The notes under the pieces: model-generated
Databases searched by the model: none
What the model was told of the DNA's origin: nothing
Seen by the model: the letters and a program-made list of their open reading frames with translations, nothing else
Part shown: positions 7,493-15,317 of the stretch, piece after piece
Layout of the letters: each line of letters opens with the position of its first letter
Numbering within the stretch: position 1 is the first letter of the stretch
Source: Brevibacterium sp. W7.2
GTDB taxonomy: Bacteria > Actinomycetota > Actinomycetes > Actinomycetales > Brevibacteriaceae
Direction of reading: 5' to 3'
NCBI RefSeq assembly: GCF_018137945.1
Contig: NZ_CP073089.1
Span: 3,410,001 to 3,474,000, forward strand
DNA: 64,000 nt
Made by a program: the position numbers and the translations under genes

Positions 7493-9148
7493 ATGACTAC
7501 TCGTGCCGGCCAGCTCGCCCAGGACGGGGACCTCATCGACGTCCCCGCACTCCTCGACTCCTATTACGACCTCGTCCCCGATCCGTCGGTGCCGGGACAG
7601 GCCGTGAGCTTCGGGACCTCGGGGCACCGCGGCTCGAGCTTCAATCGGGCCTTCAACGAAGCCCACATCGCCGCGATCACCGCGGCCATCGTCGACTACC
7701 GCAAGGATCACGGTGTGCGCGGGCCGATCTTCCTCGGCCGTGACACCCACGCGCTGAGCGAACCGGCGTTCCTCACCGCCCTCGAGGTCCTCGCCGCCGC
7801 CGACGTCCCGGCGCTCATCGACGAACGCGACGGCTACACGCCGACTCCGGCGCTCTCGCATGCGATCCTCGGCTTCAATGCGGGCAAGTCGATCGGCGAC
7901 GCCCAGGCCGACGGCATCATCATCACCCCCAGCCACAACCCTCCGGCCGACGGCGGTATTAAGTACAACCCGCCCCACGGTGGGCCCGCCGGGACTGAGG
8001 CGACGAAGTGGATCGCCGACCGCGCCAACGCCTACCTCGAATCCGGGTGGGAGAAGATCCCGCGCACGAGCTTCCAGCGCGCCTTCCATCTCGACAACAC
8101 CGAGAATTTCGACTTCATCTCCAACTACGTCGGCGACCTCTCCTCGGTCATCGACATGGACCTCATCCGCGACTCTGGACTGAGGATCGGTGCGGATCCG
8201 CTCGGCGGGGCGAGCGTCGACTACTGGGCGGCGATCGCCGAGGACTTCGACCTCAACCTCACCGTCGTCCACCCCGAACTCGACCCCACCTGGTCGTTCA
8301 TGACGCTGGACTGGGACGAGAACATCCGCATGGACTGCTCATCGCCGTTCGCGATGGCCGGGCTCATCGCCTCCAGGAACGACTACGACATCGCCACCGG
8401 CAACGACGCCGACGCCGACCGCCACGGCATCGTCACCCCCGACGCCGGGCTGATGAATCCCAATCACTACCTCGCCGCCGCCATCGACTACCTCCTGGAG
8501 AACCGTCCCGACTGGCCCGCCGAGGCGGCCATCGGCAAGACGCTCGTCACCTCCTCGATCGTCGACCGGGTCGTCGCCGCCCACGGCCGCCGCCTCTTCG
8601 AGGTCCCCGTCGGCTTCAAGTGGTTCGTCCCCGGCCTCCTCGACTCGACCCTGGCGTTCGGAGGTGAGGAATCCGCGGGCGCGTCCTTCCTTCGCCGAGG
8701 TGGCAAGGTGTGGTCGACGGACAAGGACGGCATCATCCTCGCCCTGCTCGCCTCGGAGATGACGGCGAAGACCGGGCAGACACCGTCACAGCGCTATGCG
8801 GGGCTCGCCGAGAAGTTCGGCACGAGCGCCTACGCCCGCCAGGACGCGCCGGCCAACCGCGAGCAGAAGGCCCGCCTCGGCGCCCTCGAACCCTCGCAGG
8901 TCACCGCATCGACGATCGGCGGGGAGGACGTCACCTCGGTGCTCACCTCGGCACCCGGCAACGACGCGCCGATCGGCGGACTCAAGGTGACGACCGACAA
9001 CGCTTGGTTCGCCGTGCGACCGTCGGGCACCGAGGACGTCTACAAGATCTATGCCGAGTCCCTGCGCGACGAGGACCACCTGCGCGCCGTCCAGCACGAT
9101 GCACGCACCCTCGTCGACGGGGTGCTCGGCAAGCAGCCGCAGGGGTGA
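7493..9148 (+). CDS. pgm: Phosphoglucomutase (alpha-D-glucose phosphate-specific)
   Basis: A 551-residue enzyme interconverting glucose 1-phosphate and glucose 6-phosphate, linking glycogen/trehalose and cell-wall sugar synthesis to glycolysis. The phosphoserine loop is IIITPSHNPPADGGIKYN, the metal loop DADADRHG, the sugar loop FGGEESAGAS and the C-terminal phosphate loop RPSGTEDVYKIYAES. Length and domain order match the bacterial Pgm subclass of the alpha-D-phosphohexomutases. It starts with FGTSGHRGSSFNRAFNEAH typical of the family. A purine-rich AAGGTAGG precedes the ATG. It appears monocistronic. Confidence 0.94.
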   Translation: MTTRAGQLAQDGDLIDVPALLDSYYDLVPDPSVPGQAVSFGTSGHRGSSFNRAFNEAHIAAITAAIVDYRKDHGVRGPIFLGRDTHALSEPAFLTALEVLAAADVPALIDERDGYTPTPALSHAILGFNAGKSIGDAQADGIIITPSHNPPADGGIKYNPPHGGPAGTEATKWIADRANAYLESGWEKIPRTSFQRAFHLDNTENFDFISNYVGDLSSVIDMDLIRDSGLRIGADPLGGASVDYWAAIAEDFDLNLTVVHPELDPTWSFMTLDWDENIRMDCSSPFAMAGLIASRNDYDIATGNDADADRHGIVTPDAGLMNPNHYLAAAIDYLLENRPDWPAEAAIGKTLVTSSIVDRVVAAHGRRLFEVPVGFKWFVPGLLDSTLAFGGEESAGASFLRRGGKVWSTDKDGIILALLASEMTAKTGQTPSQRYAGLAEKFGTSAYARQDAPANREQKARLGALEPSQVTASTIGGEDVTSVLTSAPGNDAPIGGLKVTTDNAWFAVRPSGTEDVYKIYAESLRDEDHLRAVQHDARTLVDGVLGKQPQG

Positions 9149-9226
9149 GGCTCGGACGCTAGGGCCTGCGGAATACTCTCGCCTGGTTCTCCGTTGACTC
9201 ATTCAATCGTCAACTAGGAGGCAGTC

Positions 9227-9349
9227 ATGCAGGCCAGGAATTCCCTTCGCTCGATCAAGAAGCAGCCGGGTTCGCAGGTCGTCCGTCGTCGCGGACGCAC
9301 CTACGTCATCAACAAGCTCAACCCGCGCTTCAAGTCGCGCCAGGGCTGA
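9227..9349 (+). CDS. rpmJ: 50S ribosomal protein L36, cysteine-free (zinc-independent) form
   Basis: A 40-residue basic protein, [15 protein letters not shown]..., ending [10 protein letters not shown], recognisable as L36. The Cys/His zinc ligands of the usual L36 are absent, so this is the C-minus paralogue, commonly made under zinc limitation in other bacteria. AGGAGG at 9216-9221 sits five bases before the ATG. The segment GTTGAC...GTCAAC at 9193-9214 is an inverted repeat overlapping the promoter region and could bind a regulator, but it does not match a Zur box I can recognise. A strong terminator follows the stop. Confidence 0.9.
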   Translation: MQARNSLRSIKKQPGSQVVRRRGRTYVINKLNPRFKSRQG

Positions 9350-9365
9350 TCAGCTGAGACATGCA

Positions 9366-9404
9366 GAAGGGCGCCGGTTCCCATCTCGGGAACCGGCGCC
9401 CTTC
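9366..9404 (+). terminator. Strong hairpin terminator after rpmJ
   Basis: The 17-bp arm GAAGGGCGCCGGTTCCC (9366-9382) is perfectly complementary to 9388-9404 with a five-base loop. It lies 17 bases past the L36 stop. Confidence 0.75.
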
Positions 9405-9434
9405 TCGTGTGCGGTCGTCGGCGAGACGGCCCAG

Positions 9435-9454
9435 GACGTCCCCGCGGGGACGTC
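9435..9454 (-). terminator. 20-bp perfect palindrome at the end of the HxlR gene
   Basis: GACGTCCCC is followed directly by its partner, making an unbroken 20-bp palindrome two bases beyond the stop of the minus-strand regulator. It may be a loopless terminator or simply a palindromic site; no T-run is present. Confidence 0.4.
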
Positions 9455-9456
9455 TC

Positions 9457-9879
9457 TCACTCTGCTGCCGCGTCGTAGGCGTCGCGGTTGGCAGCGATCT
9501 CGGCCGTGTGGGTGGCCGCCCATTCGGCAAGTGCGAGGACGGCGGGCACGAGGGACAGGCCCAACGGCGTCACCTGGTACTCGACGCGGGGAGGGATCTC
9601 CGCGAACATCTCCCGCTCGACGAGACCGTCGCGCTCGAGCTGACGCAGCGTCTGCGTGAGCATGCGCGACGAGATCCCCGGAGTCATCGACTTGAGCTCG
9701 GAGAACCTCCGCGGACCCTCCTGCAGCATGCCGATGAGCATCATCGACCACTTGTCGCCGACGCGGGCGAGGATCGATCGGAACACCTCCGGGTCGACGT
9801 TCGGACCCTCACAGATCGCCTCCATGCGCGGTTCGTCGACGCCTCCACGGGCATCGTTCCTCACTGATGGGTCAGTCAT
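9457..9879 (-). CDS. HxlR-family winged-helix regulator
   Basis: A 140-residue HxlR-type DNA-binding protein: VGDKWSMMLIGMLQEGPRRFSELKSM, GISSRMLTQTLRQLERDGLVEREM and VEYQVTPLGLSLVPAVLAL are the winged-helix signatures. A single cysteine (ICEGPNVD, in the N-terminal arm) sits where some HxlR members sense electrophiles or redox stress. The start at 9879 is chosen for GGAGGAG upstream; the frame could extend to 9948. It is divergent from a DoxX protein and a DHA2 exporter, and the shared intergenic region holds a GTTACC/GGTAAC palindrome, so it most likely represses that pair and senses an exported compound. Confidence 0.88.
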   Translation of the reverse strand: MTDPSVRNDARGGVDEPRMEAICEGPNVDPEVFRSILARVGDKWSMMLIGMLQEGPRRFSELKSMTPGISSRMLTQTLRQLERDGLVEREMFAEIPPRVEYQVTPLGLSLVPAVLALAEWAATHTAEIAANRDAYDAAAE

Positions 9880-10060
9880 CGCCTTACTCTCCTCCCCGCG
9901 CACTGCCGACTCGCCTCGGTGCGGCGGCCCTGTCGTGCCCCTCCTCACCGAGGCGACCCACCCCAGAGATCGTCCCTGGCCAGGTCAAATGGTTACCTCC
10001 GTGTGACTCGGTGACGTTGCTGTGCGTGCCACACCCTGCGGAATAATTACCGACGGTATC

Positions 10061-10080
10061 TAGGTTACCACTGGTAACTA
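10061..10080 (+). promoter_or_regulatory. Candidate HxlR operator
   Basis: GTTACC (10064-10069), three bases, then GGTAAC (10073-10078), embedded in the near-perfect palindrome TAGGTTACCACTGGTAACTA. A further GGTTACC half-site lies near 9989. The palindrome is 32 bases upstream of the DoxX start. Confidence 0.6.
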
Positions 10081-10111
10081 TTGACAGTACGAACCGTCCG
10101 AAAGGGGCACA

Positions 10112-10477
10112 ATGCTCGTTCTCTCCATCATCACGTGGGCCCTCTCCGGCCTCCTCGCCGCACTCTTCCTCATGGCCGGCCTCGCCAAGGTGCGCAGCCC
10201 GCACAATTCGACGAAGCCGATGCCCACCCTCCTCGACTACACACCCGGTCAGGTCCGGTGGATCGGCATCGTCGAAGTCCTCGGGGCGATCGGCATCATC
10301 CTGCCCGCACTCCTCGGCATCCTCCCCTGGCTCACCGTCGTCTCCGCACTCGGGCTCGCCCTCATCCAGTTCCTCGCGATCTTCGCCCACAGGAAGCACA
10401 ACGAGGCATTCACCATGAACATCATCGTTATGGTCGTCGCACTCGCTGTCGCTGTTCTGCGCATCGCAGGGGTCTGA
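10112..10477 (+). CDS. DoxX-like small membrane protein
   Basis: A 121-residue protein with four predicted transmembrane helices (about residues 4-24, 46-66, 70-90, 100-119) of the DoxX_2/DoxX-like family: MAGLAKVRSP near the first helix and GIVEVLGAIGIILPALLG in the second are typical. Function of these proteins is poorly defined; they often accompany HxlR or MarR regulators and oxidative or xenobiotic stress genes. GAAAGGGG precedes the ATG. The stop shares its last base with the ATG of the downstream exporter (TGATG), so the two are co-translated. Confidence 0.8.
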   Translation: MLVLSIITWALSGLLAALFLMAGLAKVRSPHNSTKPMPTLLDYTPGQVRWIGIVEVLGAIGIILPALLGILPWLTVVSALGLALIQFLAIFAHRKHNEAFTMNIIVMVVALAVAVLRIAGV

Positions 10478-11964
10478 TGACGATGAGGGAATCCACTGCA
10501 GTCGACCGGGCCGCGGCCGCTGACCCGACTCCCGAGTCAGCGACCCCGCGCAAAGGCACCGGGGTGATCTGGCTCCTCCTCGGCGCCGCCTTCGTCACCC
10601 TCCTCAACGAAACGGTCATGGGTGTCGCCATCCCGCACCTCGTCACCGACCTCGGCGTCACGCTCACCCTCGCCCAATGGACGACCACGGCTTTCATGCT
10701 CACGATGGCCGTCGTCATCCCGACGACGGGCTACCTGCTCAAGCGCCTGAGCACGCGACAGGTGTTCCTCTTGGCGATGAGCCTCTTCACCGCCGGAACG
10801 CTGCTCGGCGCACTCGCACCGGAGTTCTCCGTCCTCCTCGTCGCTCGCGTCATCCAAGCCTCGGGCACGGCGATGATGATGCCGCTGCTCATGACGACGA
10901 TCATGACCCTCGTTCCCGCGCACGAACGCGGTCGGTTCATGGGACGGATCACGATCGTCATGGCCGTCGCCCCGGCCCTCGGACCGACGCTGTCCGGGTT
11001 CATCCTCAACGTGCTCAACTGGCACTTCCTGTTCTGGACGATCCTGCCCGTGGCGATCCTCATGATGATCATCGGGGCGCTGCGTCTGCGCAACATCGGC
11101 GAACAGAGCCACTCACCGCTGGACTGGGTCTCCCTGCCGCTGTCCGCCTTCGGCTTCGGTGGACTCGTCTACGGGTTCAGCACCCTCGGCAGCGCCACGC
11201 CCGATTCCGCCCCTCAAGCGCTGACCGCCCTGGCCGTCGGTGTGCTCAGCCTGGGACTGTTCATCTGGCGGCAGATCGTCCTCCAGCGGGACGACCGGGC
11301 CCTGCTCGATCTGCGAGTGTTCCGGTCACGGACGTTCGCCCTGGCCATCGGCCTCGTCGTCGTGATGATGGCGGCGATGTTCGGTTCGATCATCCTCCTG
11401 CCGATCTACCTGCAGAACGTCCTCGCCCTCGATTCGGTGACGACCGGGATGCTCCTGCTCCCCGGTGGCCTCGTCATGGGCCTGGCCGCGCCGATCGTCG
11501 GTCGCCTCTTCGACCGCTTCGGTCCGCGACCGCTCGTCATCCCCGGGGCGCTCATGGCCAGTGCCGTGCTCTGGTCGCTCACCCAGCTGGACGAGAACTC
11601 ACCGGCGTGGTTCGTCCTCCTCGGACACATGGGGCTCTCGATCGGCGTCGCCTTCATGATGACGCCGCTGCTCACCTCGGCGCTCGGATCGCTCACCCCG
11701 CAGCTCTACTCGCACGGGTCGGCGACGGTCGGCGCGATCCAGCAGGTCGCCGGGGCGATCGGCACGGCACTGTTCATCACCGTGCTCAGCATCGGCACCG
11801 TCCAGGCCGCCGGTTCGGGCGCGGCCTCGGTCGCCGCGCAAGCCGACGGGGTCTCGGTGGCATTCCTCGCCGGCGCGGTGCTCTCGCTCATCGCCGTGGT
11901 CGGCAGCTGGTTCGTCCGCAACCCGGCCCCGCTCGCCGCCCCAGCGTCGCCGGCCGCGAAATGA
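10477..11964 (+). CDS. DHA2/EmrB-QacA family MFS drug exporter
   Basis: A 495-residue, roughly 14-helix major facilitator protein. Family marks are LNETVMGVAIPHLVTDLG in helix 1 (motif D1 region), the motif-A-like GYLLKRLSTRQVFL, and motif C GRITIVMAVAPALGPTLSGF in helix 5. It should export drugs or other toxic compounds in exchange for protons. Start taken at 10477, overlapping the DoxX stop; an in-frame ATG at 10483 is equally possible. Together with DoxX it forms a unit probably repressed by the divergent HxlR protein. A 20-bp hairpin lies just downstream. Confidence 0.88.
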   Translation: MTMRESTAVDRAAAADPTPESATPRKGTGVIWLLLGAAFVTLLNETVMGVAIPHLVTDLGVTLTLAQWTTTAFMLTMAVVIPTTGYLLKRLSTRQVFLLAMSLFTAGTLLGALAPEFSVLLVARVIQASGTAMMMPLLMTTIMTLVPAHERGRFMGRITIVMAVAPALGPTLSGFILNVLNWHFLFWTILPVAILMMIIGALRLRNIGEQSHSPLDWVSLPLSAFGFGGLVYGFSTLGSATPDSAPQALTALAVGVLSLGLFIWRQIVLQRDDRALLDLRVFRSRTFALAIGLVVVMMAAMFGSIILLPIYLQNVLALDSVTTGMLLLPGGLVMGLAAPIVGRLFDRFGPRPLVIPGALMASAVLWSLTQLDENSPAWFVLLGHMGLSIGVAFMMTPLLTSALGSLTPQLYSHGSATVGAIQQVAGAIGTALFITVLSIGTVQAAGSGAASVAAQADGVSVAFLAGAVLSLIAVVGSWFVRNPAPLAAPASPAAK

Positions 11965-11986
11965 ACCGGCCAGAGAGCTGAGCAGC

Positions 11987-12030
11987 GCAGAGCGCCCCGT
12001 CCCGGAGGAATCCGGGGCGGGGCGCTCTGC
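11987..12030 (+). terminator. Terminator after the DHA2 exporter
   Basis: GCAGAGCGCCCCGTCCCGGA (11987-12006) pairs with 12011-12030 with one G-T wobble and a four-base loop, then TGTG. It lies 22 bases past the exporter stop. Confidence 0.7.
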
Positions 12031-12085
12031 TGTGATCACCCGCCTCGGCGGGGTTCGCACGGTTCCGGACGACCGCCTCGGTGAG

Positions 12086-12153
12086 ACTGAGCGGATGCCG
12101 CGGTACACAGCAAAAACCCGCCCCAGAATCACCTGGGACGGGGTTCGCTGTGT
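12086..12153. repeat. Left copy of a repeat flanking the alarmone-synthetase segment
   Basis: CTGAGCGG, GCGGTACACAGCA, AACCC...AATCACC and GGGGTT are in the same order and spacing as in 13720-13792. Internally the repeat folds as a hairpin (ACCCCGTCCC-type arms around a CACCT loop), so it may double as a terminator. The segment between the copies has different base composition from its surroundings. Confidence 0.6.
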
Positions 12154-12210
12154 CTGGGAGGAATTTCGATTGCGGCCACGCGAAGACCCTAGGCCAGATG
12201 ATCATCCGGT

Positions 12211-12216
12211 TATAGT
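12211..12216 (+). promoter_or_regulatory. -10 box of a leaderless alarmone-synthetase transcript
   Basis: TATAGT ends six bases before the ATG at 12223. No Shine-Dalgarno is present and no convincing -35 hexamer is seen. Confidence 0.6.
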
Positions 12217-12222
12217 TGCGAA

Positions 12223-13047
12223 ATGGCCAATCCACCTCGGCTGCAGACGCCACCTTGGTCTCAAAACGACCTCAGGGCGCTCGGGAAGGCACTCCGGGAT
12301 GGAACAACGCCCCCAGGCAGGGCACCAGATTATGAGGAGGTACTTGCGTGGTACCTCGACTTCTCTGGCGATGTCCTGGAGCACCTCGAGGGCCTCGATT
12401 GGTCGCCACTGGGATTGGCAGCGGCGCCCGGAACATCGCGCCCAAAGACAGTTGGCACTTTGATCGAAAAACTCCGGCGAGATCGCTCGACTCCATTGCA
12501 GAACATCGGCGACCTGGCAGGGGTTCGCATCGACGCCGATATGTCTCTTTCGGTGCAAACTGCGTTCGCTGATTCGGTCGCGGCCACAATTCGCGACGAG
12601 GTTGGTGATGCGAACGTCTTCATTAAAGATCTGCGTGGAGGCGAACACAGTGGGTATCGTGCAGTCCACGTCTTGACCAAGTATCCGGCGGGCCGATGCG
12701 AAATTCAGCTTCGAACGCAGCTTCAGAGCGCATGGGCCAACGCGTATGAACTTCTCGCGATGATTGTGGGACGAGAGATTCGCTACGGAGGTATGCCGTC
12801 AAATGCTCCCGGGCGAAGCCTCGTAGTGTCGATGCTGCAAGAATCACGGACCATCGCAGAGTTCGAGGGTCGCCTGAACCTTCTCAGTCACTTGTCTCAC
12901 GTTTCCGAATCAGTCGACGAAGCCACACGCAAGATCCTGGCGTCCAAGTACAATGAAGACAAGAAGGGTGAGGAGCCGATCCTGCGGTCGTTGCACGACA
13001 TGGAGCAAAGGCTACTCGCGTTAGTGAGAGGGGACCGTGATGACTAA
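12223..13047 (+). CDS. RelA/SpoT-domain (p)ppGpp-type nucleotide synthetase, possible ToxSAS toxin
   Basis: A 274-residue single synthetase-domain protein without hydrolase, TGS or ACT domains. The domain spans about residues 70-190: SRPKTVGTLIEKLRR (72-86), NIGDLAGVRID (94-104), SGYRAVH (143-149) and CEIQLRT (159-165, with the catalytic glutamate) match the synthetase motifs of small alarmone synthetases. The C-terminal 90 residues are charged and helical. Codon use is visibly more A/T-ended (AAA, GAA, TCT, TTG) than in neighbours, suggesting transfer. It overlaps a 68-residue downstream gene by 8 bases. Housekeeping small alarmone synthetases are not usually followed by a tiny overlapping partner, so a toxin-antitoxin role is plausible but inferred. 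It could instead be a signalling synthetase making pppApp or (p)ppGpp. Confidence 0.82.
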   Translation: MANPPRLQTPPWSQNDLRALGKALRDGTTPPGRAPDYEEVLAWYLDFSGDVLEHLEGLDWSPLGLAAAPGTSRPKTVGTLIEKLRRDRSTPLQNIGDLAGVRIDADMSLSVQTAFADSVAATIRDEVGDANVFIKDLRGGEHSGYRAVHVLTKYPAGRCEIQLRTQLQSAWANAYELLAMIVGREIRYGGMPSNAPGRSLVVSMLQESRTIAEFEGRLNLLSHLSHVSESVDEATRKILASKYNEDKKGEEPILRSLHDMEQRLLALVRGDRDD

Positions 13048-13246
13048 ATTCGTCCTCGCCTATAACAAGCGCACCGCTGAGCTCGTGGTTCTGGAGAAGT
13101 TCGGTGAGTCCAAGGACGCCGTCCGACGGCGTATGGAGCTGGCCGAAACTCACTTCGGCTCCGACTGGGAATTGGCGGTTCTCACGAGCCGAGATGAAGA
13201 GACTCTGCGCTCGACACATCAGAGGTACTTCGCCTCATCAGTTTGA
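13040..13246 (+). CDS. Small protein partnered with the RelA/SpoT-domain gene
   Basis: A 68-residue soluble protein without a domain I can name with certainty. It reads MTKFVLAYNKRTAELVVLEK..., then FGESKDAVRRRMELAE, and ends with RSTHQRYFASSV; the THxRYF ending recalls small actinobacterial hypotheticals. Predicted beta-strand/helix mix, near-neutral charge, no membrane segment. The ATG at 13040 is used (GAGAGGGG at 13026-13033); a GTG at 13037 is possible. It overlaps the end of the synthetase gene by 8 bases, so the two proteins should be made in fixed ratio. Position and size fit an antitoxin or modulator; this is inference. Confidence 0.65.
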   Translation: MTKFVLAYNKRTAELVVLEKFGESKDAVRRRMELAETHFGSDWELAVLTSRDEETLRSTHQRYFASSV

Positions 13247-13359
13247 CGCATTTGACGTGCCATGAGGCTGGCCCTCACCAGGTCTGTCTACGACTCACAT
13301 CCTCGAGCGAGTTCAGTCGCGTCATCAGACTGTGGTTCGACAGGTGCCAGAATTGAGGC

Positions 13360-13701
13360 ATGACATGCATCCTGTGTGCGATCGCCAACGGGACCGAAGA
13401 GGCCGAGATCATCTTCGAAGATGACGACTGTCTGGCCATCACTCCACTGCGCCCGATGACCCCGGCACACGTTCTCCTGTTCCCGCGCGAGCACGCAGCC
13501 GATCTGCCTTCGTATCTCGACAGTTCGCCAGAGGGGGCCGGACGTCTGATGCGCCGGGCCGCTCAGACTGCGCGCACCTTGGGCTTCGAGTCTCGTGGAT
13601 ACCGGCTCGCCTGGAACTTTGGGCCGGACACGAACCAGAAGATCACGCACCCGCACCTTCATCTCCTCGGTGGACGGTCGCTGTCCGATCAGCTCGGCTG
13701 A
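13360..13701 (+). CDS. HIT-family nucleotide-binding protein
   Basis: A 113-residue histidine-triad protein with H97-P-H99-L-H101-L-L, the HxHxHxx active site of nucleotide hydrolases/transferases, and an N-terminal CILCAIANG of the zinc-binding kind often seen in actinobacterial HIT proteins. Likely hydrolyses adenosine 5'-phosphoramidates or related dinucleotides. Its neighbour makes alarmone-type nucleotides, so a link in nucleotide turnover is imaginable but only by proximity. Base composition is intermediate between the preceding pair and the flanks. Start ATG at 13360 without a strong Shine-Dalgarno (TTGAGG). Confidence 0.85.
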   Translation: MTCILCAIANGTEEAEIIFEDDDCLAITPLRPMTPAHVLLFPREHAADLPSYLDSSPEGAGRLMRRAAQTARTLGFESRGYRLAWNFGPDTNQKITHPHLHLLGGRSLSDQLG

Positions 13702-13719
13702 AGGTTGTTGCGGCACCGG

Positions 13720-13792
13720 GAAGCTGAGCGGAGGCCTGCGGCACACAGCAGAACCCCGCTGCCAGGATCACCCGGAACGGGGTTCAGCTGTC
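13720..13792. repeat. Right copy of the flanking repeat, with terminator-like hairpin
   Basis: Same order as 12086-12153: GCTGAGCGGAGGCC, GCGGCACACAGCAGAACCCC, CAGGATCACCC, GGGGTTCAGCTG. The arms AACCCCG and CGGGGTT pair, so it may also terminate the HIT gene. Sequence agreement with the left copy is roughly four in five by eye. Confidence 0.6.
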
Positions 13793-13852
13793 ACTGCGCG
13801 TCGACGGCCAGGACGGGACCGCCTCGGCGAGGGGCCGTCGGAACCGAAATGA

Positions 13853-14908
13853 TCAGAGGTGCGCTTCGGGCGCAGACTTGACGTACTCGTCGACGGTGTC
13901 GTTCTTGAACGCGTCCTGGAGCTTCTTCAGCTCGTCCTGGTCGACGTTGACGATCGACTGACCGTCGGCCGAACGGCCGACGCCGGCGGTCGGGGACGTG
14001 AAGAACTCGATGTCGCCGGGGCGGACGTCGCGCATCGCGAACGCGGTCGAGGAGATGTACTGGGCGTTGAGACCGGAGTCGACGTACATGTACGGGGCGA
14101 ACTCGGTGACCATCTCCTGGATCTTCGCCGGATTCGACAGGGTGTCGGCGGAGATGAGCTCATTGATAAGGCCCTTGATGAACGCCTGCTGATTGCGGGC
14201 GCGCTGGAAGTCGCCGTCCTTGAAGCTCTTGCGCTCGCGCACGAAGGTGAGCGCCTCGTCGCCGTTGAGGAGGTTCTCGCCCTTCTCGAACGTGTACCCG
14301 TTCTGGGTGAACGCCTGTTCGGAGTTGACCCGGACCCCGCCGAGGCTGTCGGTGAGTCCCTTGAAGCCCTCGAAGTCGATGATGGCGACGTGGTCGATGG
14401 GGGTGCCGATGAAGTCAGAGACCGTCTTCACGGCCAACGGCAGTCCGCCGTAGGACAGTGCCGCGTTGATCTTCGCCTTGCCCTGGCCTTCGATGTCGAC
14501 CCAGCTGTCGCGCGGGATCGACATGATCTGGACGTTCGACCCGTTCTCAGGCAGGTGCATGACGAGGATCGAGTCCGAGCGCAGGCCGCGCGAGGAGTTG
14601 ACGTCGACGTCCTTCATCGGCTCGTCGGAGCCGAGGAGGAGGATGTTCGTTCCGCCCTCCTCATTCTTCGCCTCGGGGCGCTGCGAACCGAAGACCTGCT
14701 CATCGCTGAGCTGATTGGCATTGTCGTCGAAGGACCGACCGACGTTCCACAGGTAGACACCGACACCGAGGACGCCGAGGACGACGACGACGAGGACGCC
14801 GACGAGGACCTTGCGCCACACGCGCTTCTTCTTCCGTCGCGGTCGCCGGGATTCCTCACTGTCGTTGTCGTTGGTGAAGATGTCATCGAACGGGTTGTTG
14901 TCCGTCAT
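13853..14908 (-). CDS. LytR-CpsA-Psr (LCP) family cell-wall glycopolymer ligase
   Basis: A 351-residue membrane-anchored protein: a basic cytosolic N-terminus (RRPRRKKKRVWRK), one transmembrane helix (VLVGVLVVVVLGVLGVGVYL), then an extracytoplasmic LCP domain. Domain marks are NILLLGSDE, the arginine-rich RGLRSDSILVMHL, MSIPRDSWVDI, KINAALSYGG and the phosphate-binding arginines in LTFVRERKSFKDGDFQRARNQ. LCP enzymes transfer polyprenyl-linked glycopolymers such as teichoic acid or arabinogalactan to peptidoglycan. Start at 14908 (MTDNNPFDDIF) is used instead of the longer frame, with GGAG upstream. A TACAAT box on the minus strand at 14974-14979 is a candidate -10. Confidence 0.9.
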   Translation of the reverse strand: MTDNNPFDDIFTNDNDSEESRRPRRKKKRVWRKVLVGVLVVVVLGVLGVGVYLWNVGRSFDDNANQLSDEQVFGSQRPEAKNEEGGTNILLLGSDEPMKDVDVNSSRGLRSDSILVMHLPENGSNVQIMSIPRDSWVDIEGQGKAKINAALSYGGLPLAVKTVSDFIGTPIDHVAIIDFEGFKGLTDSLGGVRVNSEQAFTQNGYTFEKGENLLNGDEALTFVRERKSFKDGDFQRARNQQAFIKGLINELISADTLSNPAKIQEMVTEFAPYMYVDSGLNAQYISSTAFAMRDVRPGDIEFFTSPTAGVGRSADGQSIVNVDQDELKKLQDAFKNDTVDEYVKSAPEAHL

Positions 14909-15317
14909 CGGCGCTCCGGATCTGGGTTCGGGGCGGCGCAGGGGCCGGCAGAGGAGAGTGGGCAATCCCGCTCATTGTATAGGGGTCCGATGACGTCCCG
15001 ATGACCCACTCTGCCGATTCGCGTGGCCTGTCGAACCCCTGATGGCAGGGCTGCTTGCCGGGTCGGGAGCCGGTTGCGGCGGGGGCCGTCAGGCGTCCTG
15101 GAGGGACGGGTCGGCAAGGGGCAATGCCGGTCGGAGGACCACCTCGGCGAGGGGATGTCCACCTACGACGCCGGGCACGGATTCCGCACCGAGAGCAGAA
15201 GGATCCGACGGAAGAGGACGGAACGGCGACGGATCCCGGCGAGATCGCAGGGTGAGATGCCACTCAACCTGCGGGATCCGCGGTTGCGGGTCGCAAGGGC
15301 GGAGATAGACTCGTCTG
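14909..15317. other. Divergent intergenic region between LCP and MFS genes
   Basis: No convincing gene. It should hold two outward promoters: TACAAT (minus, 14974-14979) for the LCP gene and TAGACT (plus, 15306-15311) six bases before the MFS start. One copy of the recurring motif (ACCACCTCGGCGAGGGG) lies near 15139. Confidence 0.55.

Noticed and set aside
10081..10086. TTGACA as the -35 box of the DoxX gene
   Set aside because: No -10-like hexamer occurs 16-18 bases downstream before the start codon.
12086..13792. Flanking repeats as attachment sites of an integrated element
   Set aside because: No integrase, recombinase or tRNA is present, and the repeats fold as terminators, so paralogous terminators explain them equally well. 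Kept only as part of a finding.
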